Of a stretch of 64,000 nt of DNA, positions 1 to 10,589 are shown piece by piece. Source of the DNA: Dama dama (lineage: Eukaryota > Chordata > Mammalia > Artiodactyla > Cervidae). Every line of letters begins with the position of its first letter. The stretch's first letter is position 1. Position numbers and translations under genes: made by a program. The notes under the pieces were generated by a model. That model was not told the DNA's origin, ran no database searches, and worked only from the letters and a program-made list of their open reading frames with translations. The stretch is taken from positions 23,838,481 through 23,902,480 of the forward strand of contig NC_083693.1 of NCBI RefSeq assembly GCF_033118175.1, read 5' to 3'.

Positions 1-289
1 TCCCCCATGGGCTGATTCTATGAATGGATCTTAAAGCACATGGTCATGCTGGATACTGGGGAAGGGAGAGCAGTCCAAGGAGCTGAGACCTTGGGGCAGG
101 AACTGAACATTTATGCTGGTGTCCATATTCATCAGCAGCCTGGCATCCGTTCCAAGGGTTTTACCAAGAAAGAAGGGAGGGACCCGCTTCTTTTCACACC
201 AGCTTCATGGAGAGATTCACGGCCAAGTCTGCCCAGGCAGTTCTGGTTTGGGAATTTCATTCCGAAGAGGCCAAGGTGAACGATAACGC

Positions 290-450
290 CTGTGGTGCCA
301 GGAGGACCTGGCACATGAGCTGATCCTTGAAGGACCTGTAGGATGTCCACAGGTAGGAAGCATTCACAGTGGGAATGGCCAGAGCAAAAGGTCACAGGGT
401 AGGAACATGGGCTTGGCTGGAAAACGCTGAGGAGTGGCTTCAGTGGGAAC
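290..450 (-). mobile_element. L2 LINE fragment (old)
   Basis: The text 'gatccttgaaggacctgtagg ... aatggccagagcaaaaggtc' follows the antisense of the L2 3' region (the part that reads CAGGGCCTTTGCACTTGC in sense). Diverged and without clear ends. Called by recall of the family consensus only. Confidence 0.45.
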
Positions 451-1289
451 TGAAGGGCTCGGGGGGCGGTGGGGGAGTGAGATGGGAGACAAGAGAATCC
501 GGCACACTCCAGGCGACCTCACAGGCTGGGTTGCGCTTCCCTTTGGCTGGCGATGGCATCTGGCAGGGCTTTCTGAGCAGGGGCAGGGATTTCTGAGGAG
601 AGCTCTGGCATGAAGGATGCATGGAGCTGGGAGAGGAAGGTGGGCCTGGCTGATGCGACAGGAACCCGAGGATCCCAGTCACCCCTCCCCAGCCCAGGAT
701 GCTACCCTCTCAGGCTGCCTGGGACGAGGCACTCTGGCTGGCTCTCCGGGGAGGAAGGAAACTCGCTCTCACCACTTCCTGGCCCGGCTCTGGTCCCAGG
801 GCAGGCTATTTTTGGCCCTCCCAGGCCTGTGCTTGACAAGAAGGCACAGCTGTGGGGCCCTTCCACCCCAGGGGGACTCACTGTTCCATAAGGGGCTTGA
901 CATATGGTCTCCCGGACCCTAGGGCACAAGGTGGGTGGTACGTGCACTCCTTCCTGAAGTCACCGTGTCCTGGGTCTGGGGAAAGTCAGCCAATGGCCTG
1001 TGTTCAGCACACACCAAACGCTGAAAGCAGGTGTTCCTGGGGGCTGGGTCTGCTCATGGATAACAGGACAGCAAGAGACACTCACTCACATTGCTGTGAC
1101 TCCAGCCTGCCCTCTGATCAACCACAGCTGAAACGTGCAAGGGAGAATGCTCCCAAGGGAGGCAGGGACTCATTAGTCCTGCAGAATGATCCCTGGGCAA
1201 GGGGGATTTATAGTCAAGGAGTCATGTTTCGAAGAGACCCACTGGAAACAAGATGAGAAATTTCGTAAGGATGAGAGCTTCATCCTAGC
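451..1289. other. Unassigned stretch, no gene seen
   Basis: GC-rich unique-looking sequence. It holds a G-rich patch at 461-475 and several overlapping open frames of 80-134 codons on both strands that share no recognisable domain. I see no splice-flanked exon, CpG island or known repeat. Confidence 0.5.
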
Positions 1290-1530
1290 CTAGAAGCCTC
1301 CATCACTGTTCCATCACTCTGTTCATTCACTCACCATCTTTCGCTTGGGTTACTTTAAAACTCCCCACTTCCCCAGTCCTTGAGTTCTTGCCTTTCCAAC
1401 ACATCCTCAAAATTGGGGTCCAAGATGCTGGACCCTTTAAGGGCAGAGCTAAGTATTCATCTCCCTTGATATCTCTGTGCACAGAAGAGTAAAATGAATG
1501 TTGAGTGAAAAAATGAATGAATGAACAAAG
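1290..1530 (+). mobile_element. L2 LINE 3' end (probable)
   Basis: The order 'ttaagggcagagctaa', 'tatctctgtgcacagaa' and a terminal run of 'gaatgaatgaa' units matches the L2 3' end, which closes with GAATGAATGA repeats. Strongly diverged, so the boundary is approximate. Confidence 0.4.
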
Positions 1531-1717
1531 GAATGAACGAATGTGACTTTGAGAGGGGGCTCCATCTGAGTGTGGTGTCCTCTTCCCACCCCAGCAGTCC
1601 CCTGAGAGCTGGGAAGGGACATAAAGCTGCAACTGTACAGTGAAGATGGAGGGGACCCACGAAGGATGCAAGAACTCTGAAGGCAATCAGGCAGTGCACC
1701 TAAAAGAAATGTGCTGG

Positions 1718-1975
1718 GTCTTCCCTGGTGGTCCAGTGGTAAAGAATCCTTCCACTGCACAGGACATGAGTTCGATCCCTGGTCAGGGAACTAAGATCCC
1801 GCATACCACGGGGCAACTAAGCCCATGAACCGCAACTAGAGAGCCCAAGCTCGACAACTACCAAGCCCAAGCGCCACAACAGGAGAGAAGCCTGTGGGGG
1901 GGCGGGGGGGGGCAAGAAAGGGTCCACTGACGGCAATGAAGACCCAGCACAAAAAACAGAAGCAATACTGTAACA
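1718..1975 (+). mobile_element. CHR-type tRNA-Glu SINE
   Basis: Starts 'gggtcttccctggtggtcca' with box B-like 'gttcgatccctgg', then 'gggaactaagatcc' and the long CHR tail 'ctaagcccatgaaccgcaac ... gaagacccagcac'. A G-run with one C break (1896-1912) sits in the tail. An A-rich stretch follows to about 2050. Confidence 0.85.
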
Positions 1976-2254
1976 AATTTTATAGAGACATTTAAAAAAT
2001 GGCCCACAGCAAAAAAAAAAACCAAATTTTTAAAATAAAATAAAAAAATTAAATGTGCAAATCCAGCCTCTCCGCTGAGCCCCCTTTATTTTTAGTGATG
2101 CCCCATTTCAGAAGGTGAAACTGAGTTTTATTTCCCCCCAGGAGGATGCCTGCTTTCTTTGTTTGCAAAAGTGGAGCTCAGGCGCAGAGGTGAGGCTGAT
2201 GAATGGGAGCAGAGCTGGTGAAAGTCACCATCCTCACCAGCAGCCTGCACCTCA

Positions 2255-2515
2255 GTAATAAAATGATGATGAAAATGATATGTGGGGCGACTTAGTTAGT
2301 ACATACTGGGTGCAAGGCATTTTGCTAAGCGCTTATCATGCATTATTCACTGAGTAGTCACAATATGACTAGGAAATAGACACTATTATCATCACTGTTC
2401 GGGGAGCAGGTTTAATGAGAGTAAACGTCTCGATCAAGGTCACATAGCTGGTAAGGAAGGGGCAAAGCAGTGATTTAAACCTAGGCTGTCTGATTGCAAA
2501 TTCACTTCTGTGCAC
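2255..2515 (-). mobile_element. MIR SINE
   Basis: Reads as antisense MIR: 'tactgggtgcaaggcatttt', 'ctaagcgcttatcatgcatt', 'gatcaaggtcacatagctgg', then 'gatttaaacctaggctgtc'. Nearly full length, which is long for MIR. Confidence 0.85.
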
Positions 2516-2599
2516 TCTGGGGCCATTAACATTTTTCCTAGAATGGATAGATGGTCACATGTGTTGGCAAAGAGGTAACAAGAAGGAAGGGGAATATAG

Positions 2600-2765
2600 G
2601 TTGAGGGTCTCCTAACTGCCAAGTATCATGCTAGGTGCTTTATACATGTGAACTAATGTGGTACAAGTCTTAACACCAAGAAATATATTACACTTTTCTT
2701 TGCACAGATGAGGCATCTGTACGTCAGAGGTGAATTGCAGGTCTGAACTTGTAAGTGGTAATTAG
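2600..2765 (-). mobile_element. MIR SINE (diverged)
   Basis: Antisense MIR order: 'aactgccaagtatcatgcta', 'ggtgctttatacatg', 'cagatgaggcatct', 'gcaggtctgaacttg'. Second MIR within 100 bases of the previous one and in the same orientation. Confidence 0.65.
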
Positions 2766-2775
2766 TCCAAGTGAG

Positions 2776-2945
2776 GAGGCAGAAGAAGGGGACAACAGAG
2801 GATGAGATGGTTAGATGGCATCACTGACTTGATGGACATGAGTTTGAGCAAGGTCTGGGAGTTGGTGATGAACAGGGAAGCCTGGCGTGCTTCAGTCCAT
2901 GGGCTCACAAAGAGTCAGATACAAACAAGCAACTGAACTGAACTG
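2776..2945 (+). mobile_element. BovB LINE 3' end
   Basis: Carries the BovB terminus: 'aacagaggatgagatggtta', 'ggacatgagtttgagc', 'gaacagggaagcctggcgtg' and the closing 'aactgaactgaactga'. A short 5'-truncated copy, the usual form for this RTE-type LINE. Confidence 0.9.
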
Positions 2946-3061
2946 AAGAGTACTGAGGTTGGTAATCGATTTAGGGAACCAATGGGAGAGATGGCATAGA
3001 GATGGAGGAGTAGATGGGGTAGTTGAGGGTGGTAGCTTACTCTAAGCATGGAACTAGATCA

Positions 3062-3168
3062 GAGGTTGGCAAAAGTGTTCTGTAAAAGCCAGAGTCACTA
3101 TTTTAGGCTCTACTGACAAAAACAGGATTTGGCCTGAGGGCCATAGTTTGCTGGCCCCTGAACTGTTT
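3062..3168. mobile_element. Short hAT-type DNA element
   Basis: Ends look like an imperfect inverted pair: 'gaggttggcaaaagtgttct' on the left and 'catagtttgctggcccctga' on the right, with 'gccagagtcactattttagg' inside. This matches a Charlie-group MER element with a deleted centre. Family name not assigned. Confidence 0.6.
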
Positions 3169-3189
3169 TCAACAGCAGCTTTCACATTT

Positions 3190-3929
3190 GAATTTGTTCA
3201 TGATTTCTGAGACTTGAATTTGTTCTACGAATCTAAAATCATTAGCATATGCTGTCAAATTATGCTGGGTAATTATTAAATCTACTCTGGTGGGAAAATT
3301 CTAATACATGTACAAATTTTCTAGTGGGAACAGAAAGGGGAGTACCTTCCACTGAGAAGGGGGAAAAAAAAAGTGCACATTCCCATACTCTGAGCCCTGA
3401 ACACAGAACAGATGCTAAGACTTAAACTGACATCCAAATCCTTTGCTCCTCTTTGGAATATGGACCAGAGCTTAGATGAGTCGGTGGTTTGGGTAATTAA
3501 GAACTAAAGATCACTGGCTTTCATTCTAAAGGCCATATGCTCACAGAAAGCTTTTCCTTGTGCTGATGCCAGGAACTGATGCACAGCTCCATTTTCACTG
3601 AAGAATGAGGGAGCTTAGTTCACTGAGGAAAGAAAGAATTAAAGGACTGGAAATATCGACATCAGAAATAATCCGTCTTCATAAACCATAATGGGAGGAC
3701 AGGGCTGTGCACGACTGAGGCTATAATTTATGGGTGAGAAAAACCCTCTGGTAACTGATTTATTGATTTGACTTTGACCAATGACCTCCAGCAGACATGC
3801 TTCCTAGCCCTGGCGCATCAGAGAAATCTAAAAATCTCCCCAGAAGTGGCGATGGGAGAAAACCGCCTAGAAGCAAAAGGCATGCTGTTTATGAATATGT
3901 AGGAGATTATCCGGTCCAACGTCTGATTC
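3190..3929. other. Unassigned stretch, nothing seen
   Basis: AT-rich unique-looking DNA without recognisable repeat or open frame. A short A-run is present at about 3363-3371. Confidence 0.5.
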
Positions 3930-4082
3930 AATAATCAATATTTCCATTTTCAATATGTGAGTCAATAGTCAATATTTACTGAGTGAGGGTCTTTCCTGGG
4001 CCTGGTCCCATGCAAGTTCTGAGGAGACAACAGTGAACAAAACACAAAATGGCCAATGTCCTTGTAACGTTTAGAGTCCACG
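3930..4082 (-). mobile_element. L2 LINE 3' end
   Basis: Antisense L2 terminus: 'caatatttactgagtgaggg', 'cctggtcccatgcaagttct' and 'gacaacagtgaacaaaacac'. It ends a few tens of bases before the next CHR SINE. Confidence 0.75.
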
Positions 4083-4112
4083 GTGAGGCATCATCTGGAA
4101 GATACTATTTTG

Positions 4113-4390
4113 GGGCTTCCCTGGTGGCTCAGGGGTAAAGAATCTGTCTGCCAAGGCAGGAGACACAGGTTCTGTCCCTGACCCAGGAAGGTCCCACATG
4201 CCGTGGAACAACTACGCCTGTGCACCACAACTACTGAAGGATGAGTGCCCTCGAGTCCAGGTTCCACCACAAGAGGCGCCACTGCAATGAGAAGCCCACA
4301 CACCGCAACTAGAGTATCCCCTGCTCGCTGCAACGAGAGGAACAACCGTGCTGCAATGAAGACCCAGCGCAGCCAAAACCAACATATTTT
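4113..4390 (+). mobile_element. CHR-type tRNA-Glu SINE, long form
   Basis: Head 'ggggcttccctggtggctca', then 'aggttctgtccctgaccca', and the full CHR tail ending 'gctgcaatgaagacccagcg cagcc' before an A-rich end. A nearly complete copy. Confidence 0.85.
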
Positions 4391-4399
4391 TTAAAAGTA

Positions 4400-4943
4400 T
4401 TGGTAATATTAAAAACAAGAAAATATACTTTTAACCTCAACCATTAAAAGTATTTCTAGTAAGGTGTGCTTGCAAAAGAAAGGTCTGCCTCTGGCCCTTC
4501 TTTCTTGCCATGTCTTAGGACTCCATTTCCCTGGGGTACATTCCCAACATTTTTCCTTTCCTCCCTAATTAAACCAGAATGTACTGAGCTATTATTTGGT
4601 TTACAGCCTAATGAAAACCATTTCTAGAGCTACCAGGAGACGCCTCCTCTCAGTGTCTCACTGACAACAGGAAATGTATCAGGATATCCTTGGACAGACA
4701 GTTCACTTCTTGCCATGGACCGTGAGGACATGGCTGGTTGGTCAGAGGCTTGAAGGTAAAGCCGCATGTTACCTGCATACAAAGGAATGGAGATCAGGTT
4801 GATCTTAGCTTATTCTTCCACCAAAAGACAACAGCCCCGTAGTGACAGGAAAAATGCCTGTGACAAGTAAGTTTTCTACCTGGGCAACTCATTACTGAGG
4901 TGGAAAGAAACACAAAGCCTTCTCTGATACTCAGGAACTCAGA
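4400..4943. other. Unassigned stretch, nothing seen
   Basis: No repeat family, gene or open frame of note recognised between the CHR SINE and the mariner fold-back. Confidence 0.5.
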
Positions 4944-5020
4944 TAGGGTTGGCAAAAAATTTGTTCGGGTTTGTCCACAGGACATTATGGATAACCCAAA
5001 CCAACTTGGCCAACCCAATA
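4944..5020. mobile_element. Mariner-type miniature element (fold-back)
   Basis: About 77 bases bounded by TA. The left arm 'gggttggcaaaaaatttg' pairs with the right arm '...caacttggccaacccaata'. It matches the ruminant mariner-derived MITE made of two terminal inverted repeats and almost no centre. It cannot code for a transposase. Confidence 0.85.
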
Positions 5021-5739
5021 CATCACTGGTATGCTTTTACTGAGAAAACATTTCAAACACATACTCAAGAACTAAAATCAAGAACTCAAGAATGAGAAAG
5101 TCCCAGGATACTAGGAAGGCAAAGAGCAATAACATCATCTAAAAGTGAGAAGTATAAATGGCTGCTAAAATTTTGGTTTAAAAATTGAGTATGAAAGTCA
5201 AAAACTGAGCTTGAAGACATATTTTATGGTAGAAATAATTATGCAATGAGAACCTTAGTCTACACAGAATCAGAGACTATAACCTTAGATTATATTAACA
5301 ATTGGAAATTGGCTGAGGGCTGGTTGAACAACAAAGGAAGAAAGTTAATGAATTTCTTATTTTTTCAATGGGAAGGAAGATCTTACTCCTAGCTTTTTCC
5401 CCCTTATCTATAATGATTAGAGAAATACAGGTCTACAACCTAATGAAAAGCATTACTAGGATTAAAAACAATCTTCCAGTTCACACCAGTAACTAAAAAA
5501 GGGAAAGATAAAATATATAAATAAGCTAACACAGAACATAAAATCCATATAAAAGGAGAGAAATCCAAAAAAAGCCAGAATGAGTTTTAAAGAGATAAAA
5601 CATAATCCAAATATATTCTGTTTGACAAAGCACATAAAATATAAGTCCTAGAAAGTACAAAAATACAAGAATGGACAGAGAAATATCAGAGAACATAAAT
5701 AGAACAATATTAACATGAGATAAAATTCACTTAAAGAAG
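5021..5739. other. Unassigned A-rich stretch
   Basis: A-rich on the + strand, leading without a break into an L1 3' end. It may be a diverged L1 body, but I cannot align it by eye. No open frame. Confidence 0.4.
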
Positions 5740-6280
5740 TACTACATGTATAAAATTCAACAGTCCCACATCCATGTATTTACCAGAGAGAAATGGAAAC
5801 ACAGAACTGTGGGCAAGTGCTCACAGGAGCATTATTCATAATAGTCAAAAACTGGAAACAGCCCGATGTCCCTTGACTGGCAGATGGATAAACAAATCGT
5901 ATGTCCACACAATGAAATATTATTCAGGAATAAAAAGGAACCAACTACAGGTAGTGTTCCAACACTGCTGAATCTCAGAAGCATGAAGCTGAATGAAAGA
6001 AGTCAGACACAAAGGCTACATGCACGATGGTTCCATTCACATAGCATTCCAGAAAGACAAGTCTGTAAGGACAGTATTCAGACGGGCAGCTGCCAGGGGC
6101 CATGAAAGGCAGGACGGGTGGTCTGGGAAGAGGGCAGAGACACTTTCAGCAGTGACGGGACCTCTATGTCTGGATTACAAGGGTGCTCACACAACTATAC
6201 ACAATTGTCAAAACTCAAACTGTACACTTGAAAGAGTACATTTTATCAGAGGTAATATCTCAAAAAATCTGACTTCTAAG
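5740..6280 (+). mobile_element. L1 LINE 3' portion
   Basis: Typical L1 3' text: 'gagcattattcataatagtc', 'ccttgactggcagatggata', 'aatgaaatattattcagg', 'aatgaaagaagtcagacac' and 'tcaaactgtacacttgaaag'. 5'-truncated and dead. The open frames of 65-99 codons here are L1 remnants, not genes. Confidence 0.8.
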
Positions 6281-6569
6281 AAAGAAAAATAACAAGCAAG
6301 GTCATTTCATATAAGATAGATGGTATGAAGAAAGTGCATTTTACTTCAGCATCAGAAAGTCAGCAACAAGGAGACACCGAAAAGAACAGCATCATATGAA
6401 TGAGCTTAATACTCCTTTTTCAGTCTTGGATCAACAATTTTTTTTCCAAAAGAAAAACAGAGAATCATGATTTATCAAAATTACATGTGAATAACTAAAA
6501 AGCAAACAATAGCAAACTCTACCAGATGAAAATTAATAGACTCTACTTAAATATCTTCTATTTATCATA

Positions 6570-6690
6570 ACTCTCACAGATGGTCATTACACCCAGCTGG
6601 CAGACAAGGAAACTGAGGCAGGTAAAGACTAGGCAATATGGCGAAGGCCTCACAGGCGATGGAAAAGGGCTCAAAACCAGGTCAGTTGAC
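6570..6690 (-). mobile_element. MIR fragment
   Basis: Antisense MIR core 'cagacaaggaaactgaggca' followed by 'caaaaccaggtcagttgac'. Short and diverged. Confidence 0.5.
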
Positions 6691-7075
6691 TTACAGTTGT
6701 TGGGGCAAAGGATCGGGGGAAGGGATAGTTAGGCATGGACATGCGCATACACTATATTTAAAATGGATAACCAACAAGGACCTACTATATAGTACAGGGA
6801 ACTCTGCTCAATGTTAGGTGGCAGCCTGGATAAGAGGGGGAGTTTTTTTCAATTAAATGTATTGATTTTTAATTGAAGGGTAAGTGCTTTACAGTATTGT
6901 GTTGTTTTCTGCCAAACATCAACATGGATCAGCCAGTTATACCTATATTCCCTCGGGAGGGAAGTTTGAAGAATGGATATGTGTATGTATGGCTGAGTCC
7001 CTTTGCTGGGCACCTGAATCTATCACAGCATTTTGTTAATTCACTATATCCCAATACAAAATAAAATATTTAAGA
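6691..7075 (+). mobile_element. Artiodactyl L1 3' end, interrupted
   Basis: Reads 'aaaatggataaccaacaagg', 'actatatagtacagggaact', 'aggtggcagcctggataaga', then resumes after an insert with 'gaatggatatgtgtatgtat', 'ggctgagtccctttgctggg' and a tail 'aatacaaaataaaat'. An opposite-strand L1 piece occupies 6843-6954. Confidence 0.8.
6843..6954 (-). mobile_element. L1 3' end nested in another L1
   Basis: 'ttttttcaattaaatgt ... gggtaagtgctttacagt' and 'tctgccaaacatcaacatgg' is the antisense of an artiodactyl L1 3' end. It is flanked by 'gggag' at 6838-6842 and 6955-6959, a plausible 5-base target duplication. The T-run at the left is its A-tail. Confidence 0.75.
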
Positions 7076-7128
7076 AAAAAACACAGGCTAGTTGTCATGA
7101 ATGTGACAGTAGCCAATCCTAATAACAG

Positions 7129-7206
7129 TGGGCTGGCCAAAAAGTTCATTTGGGTTTTACTGTAAGATGGTATGGAAAACCTGAACAAACTTTTTGGTCA
7201 ATCAAG
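7129..7206. mobile_element. Mariner-type miniature element (fold-back)
   Basis: Left arm 'gggctggccaaaaagttcat', right arm 'ctgaacaaactttttggtca'. The best preserved of the four fold-backs in the window. Terminal inverted repeats only, no transposase. Confidence 0.9.
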
Positions 7207-7819
7207 TACTATTTGTAAGTCTGTCAACTATTAAATGTAGAACGTAGTATTTCCTTACATCTCCTCTCCTCATTTCTGTTCTTCCACTGTACAAGAAAGA
7301 GCAAAACAAATTTTTGTGGAATTTGTTTGGCCATCTAAGGTTCTGGAGTTCAACTTCAGCCAAACCACATGATCTGATACACCTAAAACCTACACCTTAA
7401 ATCACATAAATCCAAGAATGTATTAATCAATGAATACAGAGAAATGTCACTGCTTATAAACCATGGCCAAACACACAAAAAGGTAGAATAGAAAGTAAAA
7501 TGAATATGCCTGCCAATGTTCCTTTGGGTTACCCTTCATAACTGTGCACTCACCCCTTCCATTTCACCCCTCCCCACAGCTCCTGTGATCCACCAAAGCC
7601 CACGGGGTACAGGCAACAGTCAGGACCTGTGGGCAGAGAGGCCCTATCTCAGACTAGGGGGTCACAAAATTCTCCCAGGAGAATATGATGCCAGACCTCA
7701 CTCTGAGGGATAAATAGGAATTATCCAATAAAGACGATGGAGCTGATGAGGAATATGATGAGTGAAAGTCTCGAGGGATGATGGCACGTTCTGGAAGCAG
7801 ATCATATATATGGTTACAG
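7207..7819. other. Unassigned stretch, nothing seen
   Basis: Unique-looking sequence with a pyrimidine-rich part near 7550-7590. No supported gene. Confidence 0.5.
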
Positions 7820-8281
7820 CAGTGCTATCCAATAAGGTACCCACTACCCACACAGGACTATTAAAATGTAGCTGGTCCAAATGGAGATGCACTTAAAGTG
7901 TAACTCACACTGGGTCTCAAAAAGTTAGTATCCAAGGACAATTGTGAAATAGCTTAATGCCTTCTGTATCAATCGTCAAAATGATATTGTAGATATTTTG
8001 GATTACAGATAGCATCAAAATTAGTTTCATCTGTGCTTACTTTTTTTTTTTTTACTGTAGCTACTTTACTTTTTAAGGTAGTAGAAAATTTACAATTATG
8101 GCTTGCATTTGTGGCTCCCGTCATATTTCCTTTTTCTTTCTGGCTGCACCCCACGGTGTGAAACATCTTAATTTCCCTGACCGGAGATTGAACCCAGGCC
8201 CCCTATATTGGGAACTCAGAGTCATAATCACTGGACCACCAGGGAAGTCCTTCCCATTTTATTTCTACTATCTGGCAGAGT
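7820..8281 (-). mobile_element. MER3-like hAT element, split by a SINE
   Basis: Starts 'cagtgctatccaataaggta', then 'gagatgcacttaaagtgtaa', 'gatattttggattacag', 'agtagaaaatttacaattat', and after the SINE closes with 'atttctactatctggcagag'. Order and ends fit a MER3-type Charlie non-autonomous element read backwards. The SINE at 8130-8259 accounts for the gap. Confidence 0.7.
8130..8259 (-). mobile_element. CHR-type SINE in MER3-like element
   Basis: Antisense CHR: 'ttctggctgcaccccacggt', 'ttccctgaccggagattgaa', 'actggaccaccagggaagtc'. Short candidate target duplication 'tatttc' at 8124-8129 and 8260-8265. Short-tailed form. Confidence 0.85.
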
Positions 8282-8324
8282 GGGACTCAGAAAGGCTAAA
8301 GATGATGATAATAACAGATATCAG

Positions 8325-8555
8325 GTTATTTTTCATCATGATAGTGGATATTCATGGAGTACTCTGTGTTCTAAGCATTCACCAGGGTTAGCACATTCAA
8401 CAGTCCCTACAGTTTTTAGAGGCAGGCTCTGCAGTCCAGTATTTCCATTTTAAAGGATAAAAAGCTTGAAGCAAAATACTTTTGTTTCCCCATCACACAA
8501 CAAGGAGTAGAGAGCAGAGATTCAAACTCCTTTTTGGTCCAGAGCCTCCCCTCCT
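8325..8555 (-). mobile_element. MIR SINE
   Basis: Antisense MIR: 'catggagtactctgtgttct aagca', 'gttagcacattcaacag', 'gagattcaaactcc', 'ggtccagagcctcccc'. Confidence 0.7.
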
Positions 8556-8814
8556 GGGTGCGTAAGATACAGAAAGAGCTTGTGTCATCTTCCTCAAGGT
8601 AATGGAGGCCAGGGAGGATGTTAAGAAGAGCACCTTGTACCAGAAGCAGCCCAACTTCCCACCTGCGGGGAAATAAGCTGAGCCTGGAGCTGGGAGAGCA
8701 GAGTCCCAGTGAGCCTGAGACCCCATCGCCAGGCTACAAAATCCGCCTGAGAGCAGTCCCAAATCAGGACAGTAGGAGTGGAGTAACACTTATACTCTGA
8801 AGACACAGCCCAGC

Positions 8815-8905
8815 ACACTTGCATGTCAGCTATATCTCAATAAAGCTGAAACAATTAGAAATAAATTAAAAAATAAACTATGCACGGTTAAAAGTTAAAA
8901 AAAAA
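8815..8905 (+). mobile_element. L1-like 3' tail (short)
   Basis: 'cttgcatgtcagctatatct caataaagctgaaac' with an A-rich end resembles the 3' terminus of older L1 families, which ends in a CAATAAAGCTG-type poly(A) signal. Only the tail is visible. Confidence 0.4.
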
Positions 8906-9094
8906 AATCCTCTGCCTATAGAATACCTTTGTTTCCATCCACCCTCTCCCCAGGTCAGTCTGGGTCCCTTACCCCAATCAGCACACACATTCGTCCTTGC
9001 AGTCCTAGGCTGTGGACTGCTTAGCCATGCTTTGAGAAATAATACTAATGGAATGATTTTGAATGCCTATTCCTTGCAGAGTAAATACCTAACA

Positions 9095-9265
9095 TTTTTT
9101 CAGTCCCCTCTGTATGCACTGCCTGTCTGTGGCATCCTAACAATCAGAGAGAGTTGCTGCAAGCCAAACCAGTACCCCGATGCCACAGGCAGAATGTCAC
9201 ATCCACTGTGAGGCTCGGGGAGCTGCCCAAGGTCACACTTCAGCCTAAGGTCTGCCTGCCCTCTC
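9095..9265 (-). mobile_element. MIR fragment (diverged)
   Basis: Antisense MIR cues: 'cccctctgtatgcactgcct', 'gtgaggctcggggagctgcc' and 'caaggtcacacttcag'. Ends uncertain. Confidence 0.5.
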
Positions 9266-9964
9266 CAGGGCGAGTGGTCCCACCCGGCTCCATCGCAAGC
9301 ACTGCTCTCCAGGCTGCTGTGTGTCAGGGGAGGCGCTTGCCTGGAGCGCCCCCTGGGCGCTGGGGTGGGAGTGCAGGCTGAGAGTAGGATGGGAAAAGGG
9401 AGTGGGAGGAGGGAGGGTCAACCTGGACACAGGCCCACAACCGCCATCTGGGTTTGCGGGGCGCCCTCCTGGCCTGGGAACCTGCTGCCATGGAAACTGA
9501 CCATCAGTGAGCATCTGGGCAGAATCCGGCCTTTGAAAACAGTCCACTTTATCAAAAGGGCTCACACCCACGTCTGTGGGTGTGACAGCTGGCTCAGTTC
9601 AGGGCTAATCCTGCGGTTTCCCCCGTATCGCCTCCTCCCGATGGACCACAACTTCCTGTGTTCTCTGCCCCATGTTCAGGGAGGCAAGAGCAGGGGTTAC
9701 TAAGTGTGTGAGGCTGGACAGGTCTGAGGAAGTGGGGTGGGGTGCAGGACAGACTGTGGATCCTGCCAGCCCCAGGCAAAGGCATTCAAATTCAATTAAA
9801 ACCAATGCACTTCAGACAGCCAATTGCAGCACATCAGGCTGCCAGCTCTCAAGCTCAGCCTGGGGCTTGACACTCTCTCTCCAAGTTCTTTTCCACTGCC
9901 TCCCTTAAAGGTAAAGAGGGCACAAGCTAGCTGATGTTAGCTGAGGATTTACTTTATTTTCACT
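9266..9964. other. Unassigned GC-rich stretch
   Basis: GC-rich DNA with several overlapping frames of 60-112 codons that do not resemble known proteins. No CpG island of convincing density. No repeat recognised. Confidence 0.45.
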
Positions 9965-10172
9965 GGGCTTCCCTGATGGCTCAGATGGTAAAGAATCCGC
10001 CTGCAAAGCAGAAGACATGGGTTCAATCCCTGGATCGGGAAGCTCTTCTGGAGAAGGGAGTGGTTACCCAGTCCAGTATTCTTGCCTGAAGAATCCCATG
10101 GACAAAGGAGCCTCGAGGGCTATAGTCCATGGAGTCCTGAAGAGTCCAACACGACTGAACTGACTAACACTT
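9965..10172 (+). mobile_element. Bov-tA SINE, full length
   Basis: tRNA-Glu-like head 'gggcttccctgatggctcag', box B-like 'gggttcaatccctgg', then the BovB-derived tail 'ccagtattcttgcctgaaga', 'ctatagtccatgg' and 'gactaacactttc'. All parts present. Confidence 0.95.
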
Positions 10173-10179
10173 TCGCTTA

Positions 10180-10360
10180 TTTGTGCTAAGTCATTTCATC
10201 TCATAAAAAATCAATGATGTAGGTACAGGGATTCTACTCATTTTACAGACAGGAAACTGCGACACAGACAAATCAAGTGAATGACCCTCAAGTGCACAGT
10301 GAGGAAGCAGAGATGTTGGGTGGGAACCCAGGCAGCCAGATGCCCAGGCTCCCATCCTCT
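10180..10360 (-). mobile_element. MIR SINE
   Basis: Antisense MIR: 'attctactcattttacagac', 'aggaaactgcgacacagaca', 'tgggaacccaggcagccaga'. Directly abuts the preceding Bov-tA, which may have inserted in or at its edge. Confidence 0.8.
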
Positions 10361-10589
10361 GGGAAGGGTATCTAGTGCCCAGCAAGGTATGCTTCTCGAT
10401 GAAGGATTTGCCTTCTCTCTTTTGATGCAAAATGGGACACTAGTTTTATCACAGCACTTGGAGAGGCCTTACAGCCCCTAGAGAGACCTTACAGACCTCT
10501 ACAGCCCACTGTAGAGAGGCTGGAAACGGGTCTGCCTTCCTGGAGGGATCCTGCCTCTTTGAGAGAAAGGAGATGCAGGTGGTCAAGAG

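Noticed and set aside
9965..10050. tRNA gene from the tRNA-like SINE head
   Set aside because: The head has A/B box remnants but no cloverleaf with a proper anticodon arm; it is a Bov-tA. The same applies to all CHR and Bov-tA heads.
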